Shown: positions 1 through 7,837 of the stretch, piece by piece
How positions within the stretch are numbered: position 1 is the first letter of the stretch
Layout: each line of letters starts with the position of its first letter
Assembly: GCF_011758805.1 (NCBI RefSeq)
Contig: NZ_JAANOW010000001.1
Location: forward strand, 186,001-250,000
Source of the DNA: Mycolicibacterium fluoranthenivorans
GTDB lineage: Bacteria > Actinomycetota > Actinomycetes > Mycobacteriales > Mycobacteriaceae
Reading direction: 5' to 3'
Length of the DNA: 64,000 bases
The notes under the pieces: model-generated
The model's database searches: none
The model's input: only the letters and a program-made list of their open reading frames with translations
Told to the model about the DNA's origin: nothing
Translations under genes and position numbers: made by a program

Positions 1-479
1 TGCAGCTCGGGCGCCAGGGTGATGAAGTCGGCGACGGGTTCGTACTGGTCCAGGTTTCCGGACAGATTGCTGCGCAGCCCGGGGGCGGCGGTGACGCCGG
101 CGGCGTGTTCGAGCCGGACGACGATGTCACGCACCGGCCGGTCGCCCACATTGCTCACGGTGCCGGCGACGGTGACCACGGCATCGCTGGTGGTCGTGAC
201 GATATCGGGGGTGACACGGTCGATCTGCAGGTGCAGGAACTGCGCGGAACTCGGCTCACCGGCGGCCGCGCGCGGCGAGACGGCGGGGGTGGCGACCAGG
301 ATCAGCAGTACTGCGGCAGCGAGGAAGCGGAAGACGTGGACCGGCGGGCAGGAGCGAAGCGACCGGGGAAGTCGAACAAGCGGGCAGGAGCGAAGCGACC
401 CGGGGAAACGAAGAAGCGGTGAGGGGCGAAGCGACCCGGTACGCCGGACCGCCACCGAACTCACGGGCCGTTTCCGCAT
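1..479 (-). CDS. Rv3909-like exported protein, N-terminal part (partial, runs off left edge)
   Basis: The reading frame opens with ATG at 479-477, overlapping the end of mutT4 by 19 nt. It is followed by a low-complexity Arg/Ser/Pro/Leu stretch, a hydrophobic signal segment ([19 protein letters not shown]) and a mature part with a beta-sandwich look ([26 protein letters not shown]). The gene position beside mutT4 and the mature sequence fit the mycobacterial Rv3909 family of large secreted or membrane-anchored proteins of unknown role. No closer start codon exists in this frame between the ATG and the signal segment, so the odd N-terminus, encoded by three 36-bp repeats, is probably translated. 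The C-terminus lies outside the window. Confidence 0.7.
   Translation of the reverse strand, partial: MRKRPVSSVAVRRTGSLRPSPLLRFPGSLRSCPLVRLPRSLRSCPPVHVFRFLAAAVLLILVATPAVSPRAAAGEPSSAQFLHLQIDRVTPDIVTTTSDAVVTVAGTVSNVGDRPVRDIVVRLEHAAGVTAAPGLRSNLSGNLDQYEPVADFITLAPEL
345..441. repeat. Three copies of a GCGAAGCGACC repeat with exact 36-bp period
   Basis: The core gcgaagcgacc starts at 354, 390 and 426, exactly 36 bp apart. The first two copies share a longer unit (cgggcaggagcgaagcgacc). The third is degenerate upstream of the core. Since 36 is a multiple of three, the array stays in frame inside the Rv3909-like gene and yields a repeated GSLRSCP-type peptide before the signal sequence. Confidence 0.85.
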
Positions 480-1234
480 CCGTTCGCCCGCCGGCCGGAC
501 GAGTCTTCCTGGCGACGGTTCCGGGTGTGCGAATGGGTCTGCGGACGTCGTCGCGGGGAGCTGTGCGGTAGTGGCGGCAGCGCCGCCGGGCCATCGGATT
601 GCAGCTTCTCGATCAGTTCGCCCGCGACCTCGGCCAGCCGGCGCTCGTCGGCGTAGGCCAGCCGGGCCGGCAGGTCCCCGATCGGAACCCACGCGACCTC
701 GGTGACCTCGACATCGTCGTCGGAGAGTTCGCCACCCAGGAATCGCATCAGGTAATGGTGCACTGTCTTGTGCACCCGGCGCCCCTCGGTGACGAACCAG
801 TAGTCGATGCTGCCCAACGCCGCCAGCACGCTGCCCTGGATCCCGGTCTCCTCGGCGACTTCGCGGATCGCCGTCTGTTCGGCGGTCTCACCCATCTCGA
901 TATGGCCCTTGGGCAGTGACCAGAGCATCCGGCCACGCCGGTCGATCCGGCCGATCAATGCGGCGACCTGGCTCTCTTTGGGCCCGTCGATACCGTCGAT
1001 GACCAGGCCGCCCGCCGATGTCTCGTGCACGGTGCGCAGTCGTTCCTGGGCGCGCCGGGGCGGGCGCTGCGGACGGTTCTGGCCTGGTTTGGCCGGAGTG
1101 GGTGTCAACTCGGCGGCCGGCTGGTCGGCGTTCGCAGCGGACTGCTCGGCGGCGGGTGCGGGTGGACCGGCAGCACGGCGACCGCGGCGACGCCCTCGGC
1201 GCCGTCGCGGTTTGGCTTGTTCGCCGTCCGACAC
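461..1234 (-). CDS. mutT4: Nudix hydrolase MutT4
   Basis: 257-residue Nudix protein. An Arg/Pro/Ala-rich N-terminal tail (about residues 7-70) precedes a Nudix fold. The Nudix box runs from about residue 110 ([12 protein letters not shown], then REVAEETGI) and matches GX5EX7REUXEEXGU. It closely resembles M. tuberculosis Rv3908, a putative (d)NTP or nucleotide-derivative pyrophosphohydrolase. The GTG at 1234 (VSDGEQ...) is chosen over an upstream ATG at 1276 because it matches the family start and a TACTAT -10 box lies 7 nt upstream, implying a leaderless mRNA. It is divergent from pcnA, as in other mycobacteria. The substrate is not deducible from the sequence. Confidence 0.93.
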   Translation of the reverse strand: MSDGEQAKPRRRRGRRRGRRAAGPPAPAAEQSAANADQPAAELTPTPAKPGQNRPQRPPRRAQERLRTVHETSAGGLVIDGIDGPKESQVAALIGRIDRRGRMLWSLPKGHIEMGETAEQTAIREVAEETGIQGSVLAALGSIDYWFVTEGRRVHKTVHHYLMRFLGGELSDDDVEVTEVAWVPIGDLPARLAYADERRLAEVAGELIEKLQSDGPAALPPLPHSSPRRRPQTHSHTRNRRQEDSSGRRANGCGNGP

Positions 1235-1241
1235 CCAAGCG

Positions 1242-1247
1242 ATAGTA
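1242..1247 (-). promoter_or_regulatory. -10 box of mutT4 (leaderless)
   Basis: TACTAT on the minus strand, 7 nt before the GTG start codon. It fits the mycobacterial TANNNT consensus and would put the transcription start at or next to the GTG. Confidence 0.55.
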
Positions 1248-1394
1248 GCTGCAGCGGCGTGCCCTTCCCGCCACACTGGCCCGGTCGTGGCCGGGCTGTC
1301 GCCGGGTCGTTATCGGCCGACCCCGGCCGACGGCGCGACTTCTCAGCGCGCTCTCGTTCCTCGTGCGCTTGATCGGCGTCCCGCGCCCGGTCAC

Positions 1395-1400
1395 TAGACT
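1395..1400 (+). promoter_or_regulatory. -10 box of pcnA (leaderless)
   Basis: TAGACT, 8 nt before the pcnA GTG at 1409. Same TANNNT geometry as on the mutT4 side of this divergent intergenic region. There is no ribosome-binding site upstream of the GTG. Confidence 0.55.
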
Positions 1401-1408
1401 CACCGACC

Positions 1409-2872
1409 GTGCCGAACGACGCGACTCCCGACGCCGCCGATGCCGAACTGCTGGCCGGCGCCTGGTTGGCGCTGAGCCGATACCGGCATCTGCTGGTTGA
1501 TCTGGGCGCCACGTTCGCCGCCGCCGGCCACGAGTTGTACCTGGTGGGGGGCAGTGTCCGGGATGCGCTGCTGGGCCGCGACTACACGGATCTGGACTTC
1601 ACCACCGACGCCCGCCCGGAGCAGATGCTGAAGTTCCTGCGCGGGTGGGGTGACGCACTCTGGGACACCGGTATCGACTTCGGCACGATCGGGGTCGGCA
1701 AGGACGGCTATCGGCTGGAGATCACCACCTTCCGGTCCGACAGCTATGACCAGGTGACGCGCAATCCACAGGTGCGTTTCGGCGACAGCCTGGACGAGGA
1801 TCTGGTGCGCCGCGACTTCACCGTCAACGCGATGGCGGTGCGGATCGGCGAAGACGGTCCCGCGGAGTTCTGCGACCCGCTCGGTGGTCTGGCGGCGCTG
1901 CGCGCCAAGGTGCTGGACACGCCGTCGGCGCCGCAGGTGTCCTTCGGCGACGATCCGCTGCGGATGTTGCGGGCCGCACGGTTCGTGTCCCAGCTCGGCT
2001 TCACGGTGGCGCCCCGCGTCCTGGAGGCGCTGTTGGACATGGCGCCGCAACTGGAACGGATCACCGCCGAGCGGGTGGCCGCCGAACTGGACAAGCTGCT
2101 GACCGGTGCCGACCCGGTCGCCGGGGTGGACCTGATGGTGCAGACCGGGCTGGGCGATGTGGTGCTGCCCGAAGTCGGTCAGATGCGGATGGCCATCGAC
2201 GAACACCACCAGCACAAGGACGTGTACTGGCATTCGCTGACGGTGCTGCGCCAGGCCGTCGACCTCGAGGACGACGGGCCCGACCTGGTGCTGCGGTGGG
2301 CAGCACTGCTGCACGACATCGGCAAGCCCGACACCCGCAAGCACGAGTCCGACGGCGGGGTGAGCTTCCACCATCACGAGGTGGTCGGCGCCAAGATGGC
2401 CCGAAAGCGCATGCGCGCGTTGAAGTATTCCAAGCAGATGGTCGACGATGTGTCCCAGCTGGTGTACCTGCACCTGCGGTTCCACGGCTACGCGGATTCG
2501 ACGGGCACCGGGCGGTGGACCGACTCCGCCGTACGCCGGTACGTCACCGATGCGGGCCCGCTGCTGACCCGGTTGCACAAACTGGTGCGGGCCGACTGCA
2601 CCACCCGCAACAAGCGCCGGGCCGCCCGGCTGCAGGCCAACTACGACGATCTCGAGGCGCGGATCGCCGAGCTCGCGGAGAAGGAGGACCTGCAGCGGGT
2701 CCGCCCCGATCTGGACGGCAACGAGATCATGAGGATCCTCGACATCCCGGCCGGGCCGCAGGTCGGGCAGGCCTGGAAGTACCTCAAGGAACTGCGGCTG
2801 GACCGCGGCCCCCTCGAGCACGACGAAGCGGTGGCAGAACTTCGCGAATGGTGGAACGCGCAGCAGGCCTGA
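1409..2872 (+). CDS. pcnA: CCA-adding enzyme (tRNA nucleotidyltransferase)
   Basis: 487 residues. It adds or repairs the 3'-CCA end of tRNAs from CTP and ATP. The N-terminal class II nucleotidyltransferase head shows the motif GGSVRDALLG...DLDFTTDA (metal-binding Asp pair). The neck domain follows, and a C-terminal HD domain is marked by LLHDIGKP and later HLRFHG. Length and order fit the actinobacterial enzyme (M. tuberculosis Rv3907c, named pcnA although the family is not a true poly(A) polymerase). The GTG start at 1409 is supported by the adjacent -10 box. Next to mutT4, divergent. Confidence 0.95.
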   Translation: MPNDATPDAADAELLAGAWLALSRYRHLLVDLGATFAAAGHELYLVGGSVRDALLGRDYTDLDFTTDARPEQMLKFLRGWGDALWDTGIDFGTIGVGKDGYRLEITTFRSDSYDQVTRNPQVRFGDSLDEDLVRRDFTVNAMAVRIGEDGPAEFCDPLGGLAALRAKVLDTPSAPQVSFGDDPLRMLRAARFVSQLGFTVAPRVLEALLDMAPQLERITAERVAAELDKLLTGADPVAGVDLMVQTGLGDVVLPEVGQMRMAIDEHHQHKDVYWHSLTVLRQAVDLEDDGPDLVLRWAALLHDIGKPDTRKHESDGGVSFHHHEVVGAKMARKRMRALKYSKQMVDDVSQLVYLHLRFHGYADSTGTGRWTDSAVRRYVTDAGPLLTRLHKLVRADCTTRNKRRAARLQANYDDLEARIAELAEKEDLQRVRPDLDGNEIMRILDIPAGPQVGQAWKYLKELRLDRGPLEHDEAVAELREWWNAQQA

Positions 2873-2887
2873 TGCGTCTGACAGGGT

Positions 2888-3376
2888 ATGGACTACTGCC
2901 TGGCCGACGGTGACGGCGGCGCGACGATGTTCACCGGGGAACCCGTCGTCGATGTGGACGGCGACGGGATAGTCGATGGCATCGGCCTGGATCTCGACGG
3001 CGACGGCGGTATCGACGATGCGCTGGCCGACCTGGACCATGACGGACTCGCCGACCACGCTGTCCACGATGTGGGCGCGGCCGCAACGCTTTTCACCGAC
3101 GACGGTTCGGGCGCATGGGCGGTCGCAGTCGACGGGGCCGGGCGGGTGCGGTGGTTCGGTCTGGACGGGGTGGAACAGACGGGCGGCCCGCTGGTCGACT
3201 TCGACGCCGACGGACAGGCCGATGACCGGCTGCTGGACACCGATGCCGACGGCCTGGCCGACCGGGTGCTCGCCGGCGAGGTGGCCTATGCCGACCGCGA
3301 CGCCGACGGGCAGTGGGATGTGAAACTCACCGACAGCGACGGCGATGGGGCGGCGGATTCGGCCAGTGAGATCTGA
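2888..3376 (+). CDS. Asp-rich DxDxDG-repeat protein (Rv3906c-like)
   Basis: 162 residues, very acidic. At least seven D-x-D-x-D-G type loops are visible: DVDGDG, DLDGDG, DLDHDG, DFDADG, DTDADG, DRDADG and DSDGDG. Such loops bind calcium in dockerins, EF-hands and thrombospondin type 3 repeats. There is no signal peptide, membrane segment or other domain. It starts 15 nt after the pcnA stop and is probably co-transcribed with it; in M. tuberculosis the Rv3906c gene also sits beside pcnA. Calcium binding is inference from the repeat chemistry; the biological role is unknown. Confidence 0.8.
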   Translation: MDYCLADGDGGATMFTGEPVVDVDGDGIVDGIGLDLDGDGGIDDALADLDHDGLADHAVHDVGAAATLFTDDGSGAWAVAVDGAGRVRWFGLDGVEQTGGPLVDFDADGQADDRLLDTDADGLADRVLAGEVAYADRDADGQWDVKLTDSDGDGAADSASEI

Positions 3377-3383
3377 GGCGTAC

Positions 3384-4160
3384 TCAGCCGCGCCCGGCGC
3401 CCGGCGGGCCGGCGAATGCCTGGGCGATGGTCAGCCAGGTGGTGGCCTCGTCGCCCACGGCCGTCACGTCCAGATCGGCGGGCGCGCGGCGCTGGGTGAC
3501 CAGCATGCAGAAGTCCTCGGCCGACCCGGTCACCGACTGGGCGGCGTCGTCGGGCCCCCAGGACCACGAATCCCCGTCGGGCGCTTGAAGTTTCACGTGA
3601 AACGGGGCAGCTGGCGGGGTCAGCCCGTGCACGCTGAAGGCGAAGTCACGGGTGCGTACCCCGATGTGGGCGATCGAGCGCAGCCGTGCCGTCGGCTCCC
3701 TGCGGACGCCGAGGGCGTCGGCGACGTCGAGCCCGTGCGCCCAGGTCTCCATCAGCCGGGCGGTGGCCATCGAGGCGGCGCTCATCGGCGGTCCGAACCA
3801 CGGCAGCTTGCGGCCGTCCTCGACCTTCAGCAAGGCCTCGTGCAGCCGGGTCCGGTCGGCGCGCCACCCGGCCAGCAGGTCGGCCGGGGCGGTGGTGGCC
3901 AACCGCTCGGCGGCCGCGTCGACGAAGCCGAGCGGATCTTTTGCCGCCTCGGCGAGCACCTCGGTGAAGGCGGCTTCGTCGGTGACCGCCTGCAGTGAGG
4001 TCCGGTCGGTCCACCACAGGTGCGCGATCTGATGGGCGATGGTCCAGCCGGGGGAGGGGGTCTGGGTGTGCCAGCCCTGCGCGGGCAGTTCGGCCACCAG
4101 TGCGTCGAGCACATCGCTCTCGGCCCGCAGATCGGCGACGATCGGTGCTGCTCCAGCCAT
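3384..4160 (-). CDS. TIGR03084-family metal-binding protein (DinB/mycothiol-isomerase-like)
   Basis: 258 residues. The N-terminal helical-bundle region (about residues 1-170) resembles the mycothiol-dependent maleylpyruvate isomerase/DinB superfamily: [19 protein letters not shown] with the potential metal-ligand His pair, and [15 protein letters not shown] with the second His. A C-terminal wHTH-associated type domain follows. The enzymatic reaction is not known for this subfamily. Start ATG 4160; a longer frame up to 4361 is an artefact overlapping the MFS gene. It converges on the Asp-rich gene (7 nt apart) and lies 10 nt downstream of the MFS gene, so probably in one transcript with it. 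A perfect parS site is embedded at 3590-3603. Confidence 0.82.
   Translation of the reverse strand: MAGAAPIVADLRAESDVLDALVAELPAQGWHTQTPSPGWTIAHQIAHLWWTDRTSLQAVTDEAAFTEVLAEAAKDPLGFVDAAAERLATTAPADLLAGWRADRTRLHEALLKVEDGRKLPWFGPPMSAASMATARLMETWAHGLDVADALGVRREPTARLRSIAHIGVRTRDFAFSVHGLTPPAAPFHVKLQAPDGDSWSWGPDDAAQSVTGSAEDFCMLVTQRRAPADLDVTAVGDEATTWLTIAQAFAGPPGAGRG
3590..3603. other. parS: parS chromosome-segregation site (ParB-binding)
   Basis: gtttcacgtgaaac, a perfect 14-bp palindrome identical to the consensus parS of mycobacteria and many other bacteria. It lies inside the coding region of the TIGR03084-like gene, where it encodes Phe-His-Val-Lys. The window is oriC-proximal, where parS sites cluster. 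No second copy was found in the window by eye. Confidence 0.85.
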
Positions 4161-4170
4161 GGGGTGGACT

Positions 4171-5469
4171 CTAGCCGCGGTCCTCCGCCGGGCCGACCCG
4201 CCTACCCAGCCACGCGTGCAGCGCGAGCCCGGCGAGGTAGAGCCCGGCGCCGGCCAGCACCAGCGGTGCCGATCGACCGTCGACGGGGATGACGGCCGCC
4301 GCGGCTGCCACCGCCACCACGAACGAGACCCAGAACAGGGCGTCCTGCACGGTGAACACATGCCCGCGCAGGGCGTCGTCGACGTCGATCTGCATGGCGC
4401 TGTCGGCGCACAGCTTCACCACCTGCCCGGCGGCGCCCAGGATGAACCCGCACCCGATCATCACCGGCAGCGCCAGGGTGACCGCGCACAACTGGACCAC
4501 GACCGCCAGTGCCAGCGCGCCGTTGGCCGCGCGATAGCGGCCCCAGCGGCCGACCACCGCGGGGGTCAGGAGGGTCGCCAGCAAGGCCCCGATACCCGCG
4601 GCGCCGACGAACACCACCGTGGTGCCCAGTCCGATACCGGCGACGTCCCTGTCACCGACATGGCGCACGATCACGAGCACGAGCAGGGTGTTGATGCCGA
4701 AGGCCATCCGGTGCGCGGCCAGGCCGCTGAGCGTGGCGGCCACCGTCGGCACCGCGGCCACGGTTTTGGCCCCGTGCAACCAGCCGGTGAACACCGCGTA
4801 GGCCACCGTCCCGTGTACCGCGCGGGCAGTGTCGTCGGGGCCGAGGACGTGCGGGGGAAACCGCACCGAGAGCAACAGCGCCCCGGCCACCGGTATCGCG
4901 GCCAGGAAGATCACCGCCGACGCGCCGACATCGTCGGCGCCGAGCAACGAGCGTGGCGCCAACATGAAGATGGCGCCGAGGAAGGCGGCCACCGAGGCGG
5001 TGGCGGTGGCCACCGAGTTCATCGCGACGACCTTGTCGCGCGGTACCACGTGCGGCAGGGCGGCCGACAGCCCGGACGAGACGAAGCGGGTGAACCCGTT
5101 GACGATCAGCGCACCGGACAGCAGCACCAGATCGTCGGCACTGAACGCCAGTGCGGCGCCGACCACCAGCACCATCGCCAACCGGCCGACGTTCGCGCCG
5201 ACCAGCACCAACCGGCGATCCCACCGGTCCAGCAGCGGACCCGCGAACGGACCGAGCAAGGAATACGGCAGGAACGTCACGGCGAAGGACAGCGCGATCT
5301 CTGTCGGTGTGGCCGCGCGTTCGGTACCGAACAGGATGGCGCCGGCCAGTCCCGCCTGGAACAGCCCGTCACCGAACTGACTGGTGGCCCGCAACTCGAG
5401 CAGCCGACGGAATTCTGGCATACCTCGGATCGCCTGCCAGCCGGTGTCAGGTGGGCGGGTGTCCGTCAT
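4171..5469 (-). CDS. MFS transporter
   Basis: 432 residues with about 12 hydrophobic segments. The N-terminal portion shows the MFS signature region ([24 protein letters not shown]), corresponding to the loop 2-3 motif G-x-x-x-D-R-x-x-R-R. Pro/Gly-rich transmembrane helices continue to the C-terminus. It is an inner-membrane secondary transporter, most similar in style to drug/efflux-type MFS proteins; the substrate is unknown. Start ATG 5469. Ends 10 nt before the TIGR03084-like gene, so the two probably form an operon. Divergent from the YqgE-family gene. Confidence 0.88.
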   Translation of the reverse strand: MTDTRPPDTGWQAIRGMPEFRRLLELRATSQFGDGLFQAGLAGAILFGTERAATPTEIALSFAVTFLPYSLLGPFAGPLLDRWDRRLVLVGANVGRLAMVLVVGAALAFSADDLVLLSGALIVNGFTRFVSSGLSAALPHVVPRDKVVAMNSVATATASVAAFLGAIFMLAPRSLLGADDVGASAVIFLAAIPVAGALLLSVRFPPHVLGPDDTARAVHGTVAYAVFTGWLHGAKTVAAVPTVAATLSGLAAHRMAFGINTLLVLVIVRHVGDRDVAGIGLGTTVVFVGAAGIGALLATLLTPAVVGRWGRYRAANGALALAVVVQLCAVTLALPVMIGCGFILGAAGQVVKLCADSAMQIDVDDALRGHVFTVQDALFWVSFVVAVAAAAAVIPVDGRSAPLVLAGAGLYLAGLALHAWLGRRVGPAEDRG

Positions 5470-5591
5470 GTGGTGTCAGATCCTGTCCGGGCCGGGACCG
5501 TGCGATCCGCACCCAGAATCCACACTACAAATATCCCGGCGGGCCGTGCTCGTTCGTCACCGCGCGCGGTCGCTGGTGCGATGATGAACGG

Positions 5592-6197
5592 GTGGCGCAC
5601 TCAGAGGATCCGGAGGATTACACGGCTCCGACGGCACCTCGTGTGCGCGCCGGAACGCTGCTGCTGGCCGAGACGGATCTGCTCGAGCCGACGTTCCGGC
5701 GCAGCGTCATCTACATCGTCGAGCACAACGAGGGCGGCACGCTCGGGGTGGTGCTCAACCGGCCCAGCGAGACCGCGGTCTACAACGTGCTGCCGCAGTG
5801 GGCGAAGCTCGCACTCAAACCCAAGACGATGTTCATCGGCGGCCCCGTGAAGCGGGATTCCGCGCTGTGCCTGGCCACGCTGCGGGCCGGGATGAGCGCG
5901 GCCGAGGTGCCCGGGCTGCGCCACGTGCAGGGCCGGGTGGTGATGGTGGACCTGGATGCCGATCCGGATGCGATCGCCCCCGTCGTCGAGGGAGTCCGGA
6001 TCTTTGCGGGGTACTCCGGCTGGACGATCGGTCAGCTCGAGGGCGAGATCGAACGGGACGACTGGATCGTGCTGTCGGCGCTGCCGACGGATATCCACGT
6101 CGAGCCGAAGGTCGATCTGTGGGCCCGGGTCCTGCGTCGCCAGCCGCTACCGCTGTCGATGCTTGCGACGCACCCGATCGATATCAGCCGGAACTGA
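5592..6197 (+). CDS. YqgE/AlgH family protein (UPF0301, Rv0038 orthologue)
   Basis: 201 residues. Family landmarks are GTLLLAETDLLEPTFRRSVIYIVEHNEGGTLGVVLNRP, FIGGPV near the middle and YSGWTIGQLEGEI toward the end. The biochemical function of the YqgE/AlgH family is unresolved. The GTG at 5592 (VAHSEDPEDY) aligns with the known N-terminus in mycobacteria; the same frame stays open far upstream (to about 5151), but that part is antisense to the MFS gene. In M. tuberculosis this gene is also followed by Rv0039c and mtc28. Confidence 0.9.
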   Translation: MAHSEDPEDYTAPTAPRVRAGTLLLAETDLLEPTFRRSVIYIVEHNEGGTLGVVLNRPSETAVYNVLPQWAKLALKPKTMFIGGPVKRDSALCLATLRAGMSAAEVPGLRHVQGRVVMVDLDADPDAIAPVVEGVRIFAGYSGWTIGQLEGEIERDDWIVLSALPTDIHVEPKVDLWARVLRRQPLPLSMLATHPIDISRN

Positions 6198-6198
6198 C

Positions 6199-6576
6199 TC
6201 AGCTGCAGGACAGGGTGCAGGAGGCGCACGATCCCGCGCACCCGGCCGAGCCGTCGACGCCCGAGCGTGCCCGGGCGAGTTCCTCGGCGGCCTCGGCCCT
6301 GGCCACCAGCTTCGCGTTCTGCCAGCATCCGGCGGCGACCGTGCCGACCGCACCCACGACACACACCATCAGTACGAGGAACGCCATCGTGCCGGGCTTG
6401 GCCAGTGCCACCACACCACCGGTGGCGAGCATGGCCGCCGCCGCGAACTGAGTGGGTGCGACGGCCCGCAGGATCTGGCGGACGGGATCGTCCGAATGCG
6501 GACGGCTCAGCGTCCAGCCGGCGACGGCAGCGGTGGCAGCCGCGGCACACAGACACAACACGGCGGCGACGAGCAT
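6199..6576 (-). CDS. Small membrane protein (Rv0039c-like)
   Basis: 125 residues. Hydrophobic segments near residues 1-22 (MLVAAVLCLCAAAATAAVAG), 45-62 and 68-85, then a C-terminal Cys-containing tail (GCAGSCASCTLSCS). The ATG at 6576 is chosen; the frame upstream is Pro-rich antisense of the mtc28 tail. Ends one base after the YqgE gene stop, convergent. Position matches M. tuberculosis Rv0039c, a membrane protein of unknown function. Confidence 0.72.
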   Translation of the reverse strand: MLVAAVLCLCAAAATAAVAGWTLSRPHSDDPVRQILRAVAPTQFAAAAMLATGGVVALAKPGTMAFLVLMVCVVGAVGTVAAGCWQNAKLVARAEAAEELARARSGVDGSAGCAGSCASCTLSCS

Positions 6577-6607
6577 GCCCCCCAGGATACGAGGCGGGCG
6601 TGACCCG

Positions 6608-7663
6608 TCAGCCGGGGAGGCCCAGAGCCAGCGGCGCGACGGCTCCGGTGGCCGCGGGAGCGGCAGGTGCCGCCGGTGCGGGAGCCACCGGTGCGGCAGG
6701 TGTGGCGGCTGCACCCGGGACGGCCAGGGCGGCGGCGGGGGCGGCGGGCGCAGGGGCCGGTACGGCACCGGGCGGCAGCACCTTGAACCCGTTGATGATC
6801 GCGTCGGTGGCCTCGCCGGAGGCGACCGAGACGCTGGCCCCGGTGGTCACCGCGAGCGACACCAGGTAGCGGTCCGGGCCGGCCGTCGCGATCAGGTTGT
6901 GCCGTGACGTGTTGAGCGTCATGTTGTTCTCGCGGTAGGTGCCCTCGATCCACGAGGTCGGCACATCGTTGATGACGGAGATGCGGCCGTCGGTGGGCCG
7001 CCAGGCGGTGAGCTGCTGGCTGTCGACGAAACCGTGCCGGATGGCTTCGCGGGGGTCGAAGTCGCCGACGAGCTTGTAGATGACCACCTGGGCGTTGGAG
7101 GTGTACAGGCCGTCACCGCCGACCCGGTCGGCGATCACGGCGAAGGCGTCGGGCACGTTCGGGTCGGGGACCTGCGACCAGCCGGTCGGCATCGGCAGCA
7201 CGATGTGCAGGGCCGTGAAATCGCGGGGATTCTGCGGCTCCAGCGTGACGCCCTTGGCCTTGAGGAAATCCTTGATGGTGCCCGAGTTGTCGGGATTCAG
7301 CGGGATGGTGACCGGCTGGGCCATGGTGGCGGTCGCGGTCGCGACCGGGGCCACCGAGACGCCCGGCGTGGCCGGCGCGGCCAGTCCGGCGGCGGGTGGA
7401 ACCGCGGCGGGGGCTGCGGGGGCGGTGGCGGGCACGCCCGCGGCCTGTGCGGGCACCAGCGGGTTCGCGTTCGGGGTGACGGTGACCGTCTGGGTGACGG
7501 TGGCGGGTGCGGGCAGCGCCGGTTGTGGGGCCAGGGGCTCGGCACCGGCGACATTGCCGGCCAGCCCGACCACGCCGGCCACACCGGCCGCGGTTCCAGC
7601 GATCAGAATCCGCCAGCGGTGCGAAGTCTGATGGACGGCCCCGCCGTCGCCAATTTTCCTCAT
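6608..7663 (-). CDS. mtc28: Proline-rich 28 kDa secreted antigen Mtc28 (LpqN/LpqT family)
   Basis: 351 residues. Signal peptide around residues 16-40 ([20 protein letters not shown]...AGA), then a Pro/Ala/Val/Thr-rich linker (about 41-120), an LpqN/LpqT/Mtc28 domain (about 125-285; [34 protein letters not shown] at its end) and a second Pro/Ala-rich tail. The M. tuberculosis homologue Rv0040c is a secreted antigen; LpqN-type domains are thought to work in envelope lipid trafficking. A GGAAGGA ribosome site lies about 9 nt before the ATG at 7663. Divergent from leuS. Confidence 0.9.
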   Translation of the reverse strand: MRKIGDGGAVHQTSHRWRILIAGTAAGVAGVVGLAGNVAGAEPLAPQPALPAPATVTQTVTVTPNANPLVPAQAAGVPATAPAAPAAVPPAAGLAAPATPGVSVAPVATATATMAQPVTIPLNPDNSGTIKDFLKAKGVTLEPQNPRDFTALHIVLPMPTGWSQVPDPNVPDAFAVIADRVGGDGLYTSNAQVVIYKLVGDFDPREAIRHGFVDSQQLTAWRPTDGRISVINDVPTSWIEGTYRENNMTLNTSRHNLIATAGPDRYLVSLAVTTGASVSVASGEATDAIINGFKVLPPGAVPAPAPAAPAAALAVPGAAATPAAPVAPAPAAPAAPAATGAVAPLALGLPG

Positions 7664-7822
7664 CTGACGTCGGTCCTTCCAGATCGTTCCCCAAGTCAGG
7701 GGCCGACTGTATCCGCGCCCGGTGCGTGGTCACCAGGGCCGGAACCGAGCTGCAACCGTGTGCTGACCGCTCTGCAACGGAACCTTTACCAACCCGTGGC
7801 CGAAGCCACCTCGAGCGGCGCT

Positions 7823-7828
7823 TATACC
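7823..7828 (+). promoter_or_regulatory. -10 box of leuS
   Basis: TATACC, 9 nt before the leuS GTG at 7838. It fits TANNNT loosely (last base C). The spacing implies a leaderless or nearly leaderless leuS mRNA; no Shine-Dalgarno sequence is present. Confidence 0.45.
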
Positions 7829-7837
7829 CTGTTTGGC

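Noticed and set aside
345..441. CRISPR-like 36-bp periodic repeat
   Set aside because: Only three copies, with no unique spacers of CRISPR type (the period is filled largely by the repeat itself), a coding frame runs through, and there are no cas genes.
4039..5850. A 603-codon plus-strand open frame
   Set aside because: It lies antisense to the MFS and TIGR03084-like genes and crosses into the YqgE gene; the translation is His/Arg/Gln-rich low-complexity typical of shadow frames in GC-rich DNA.
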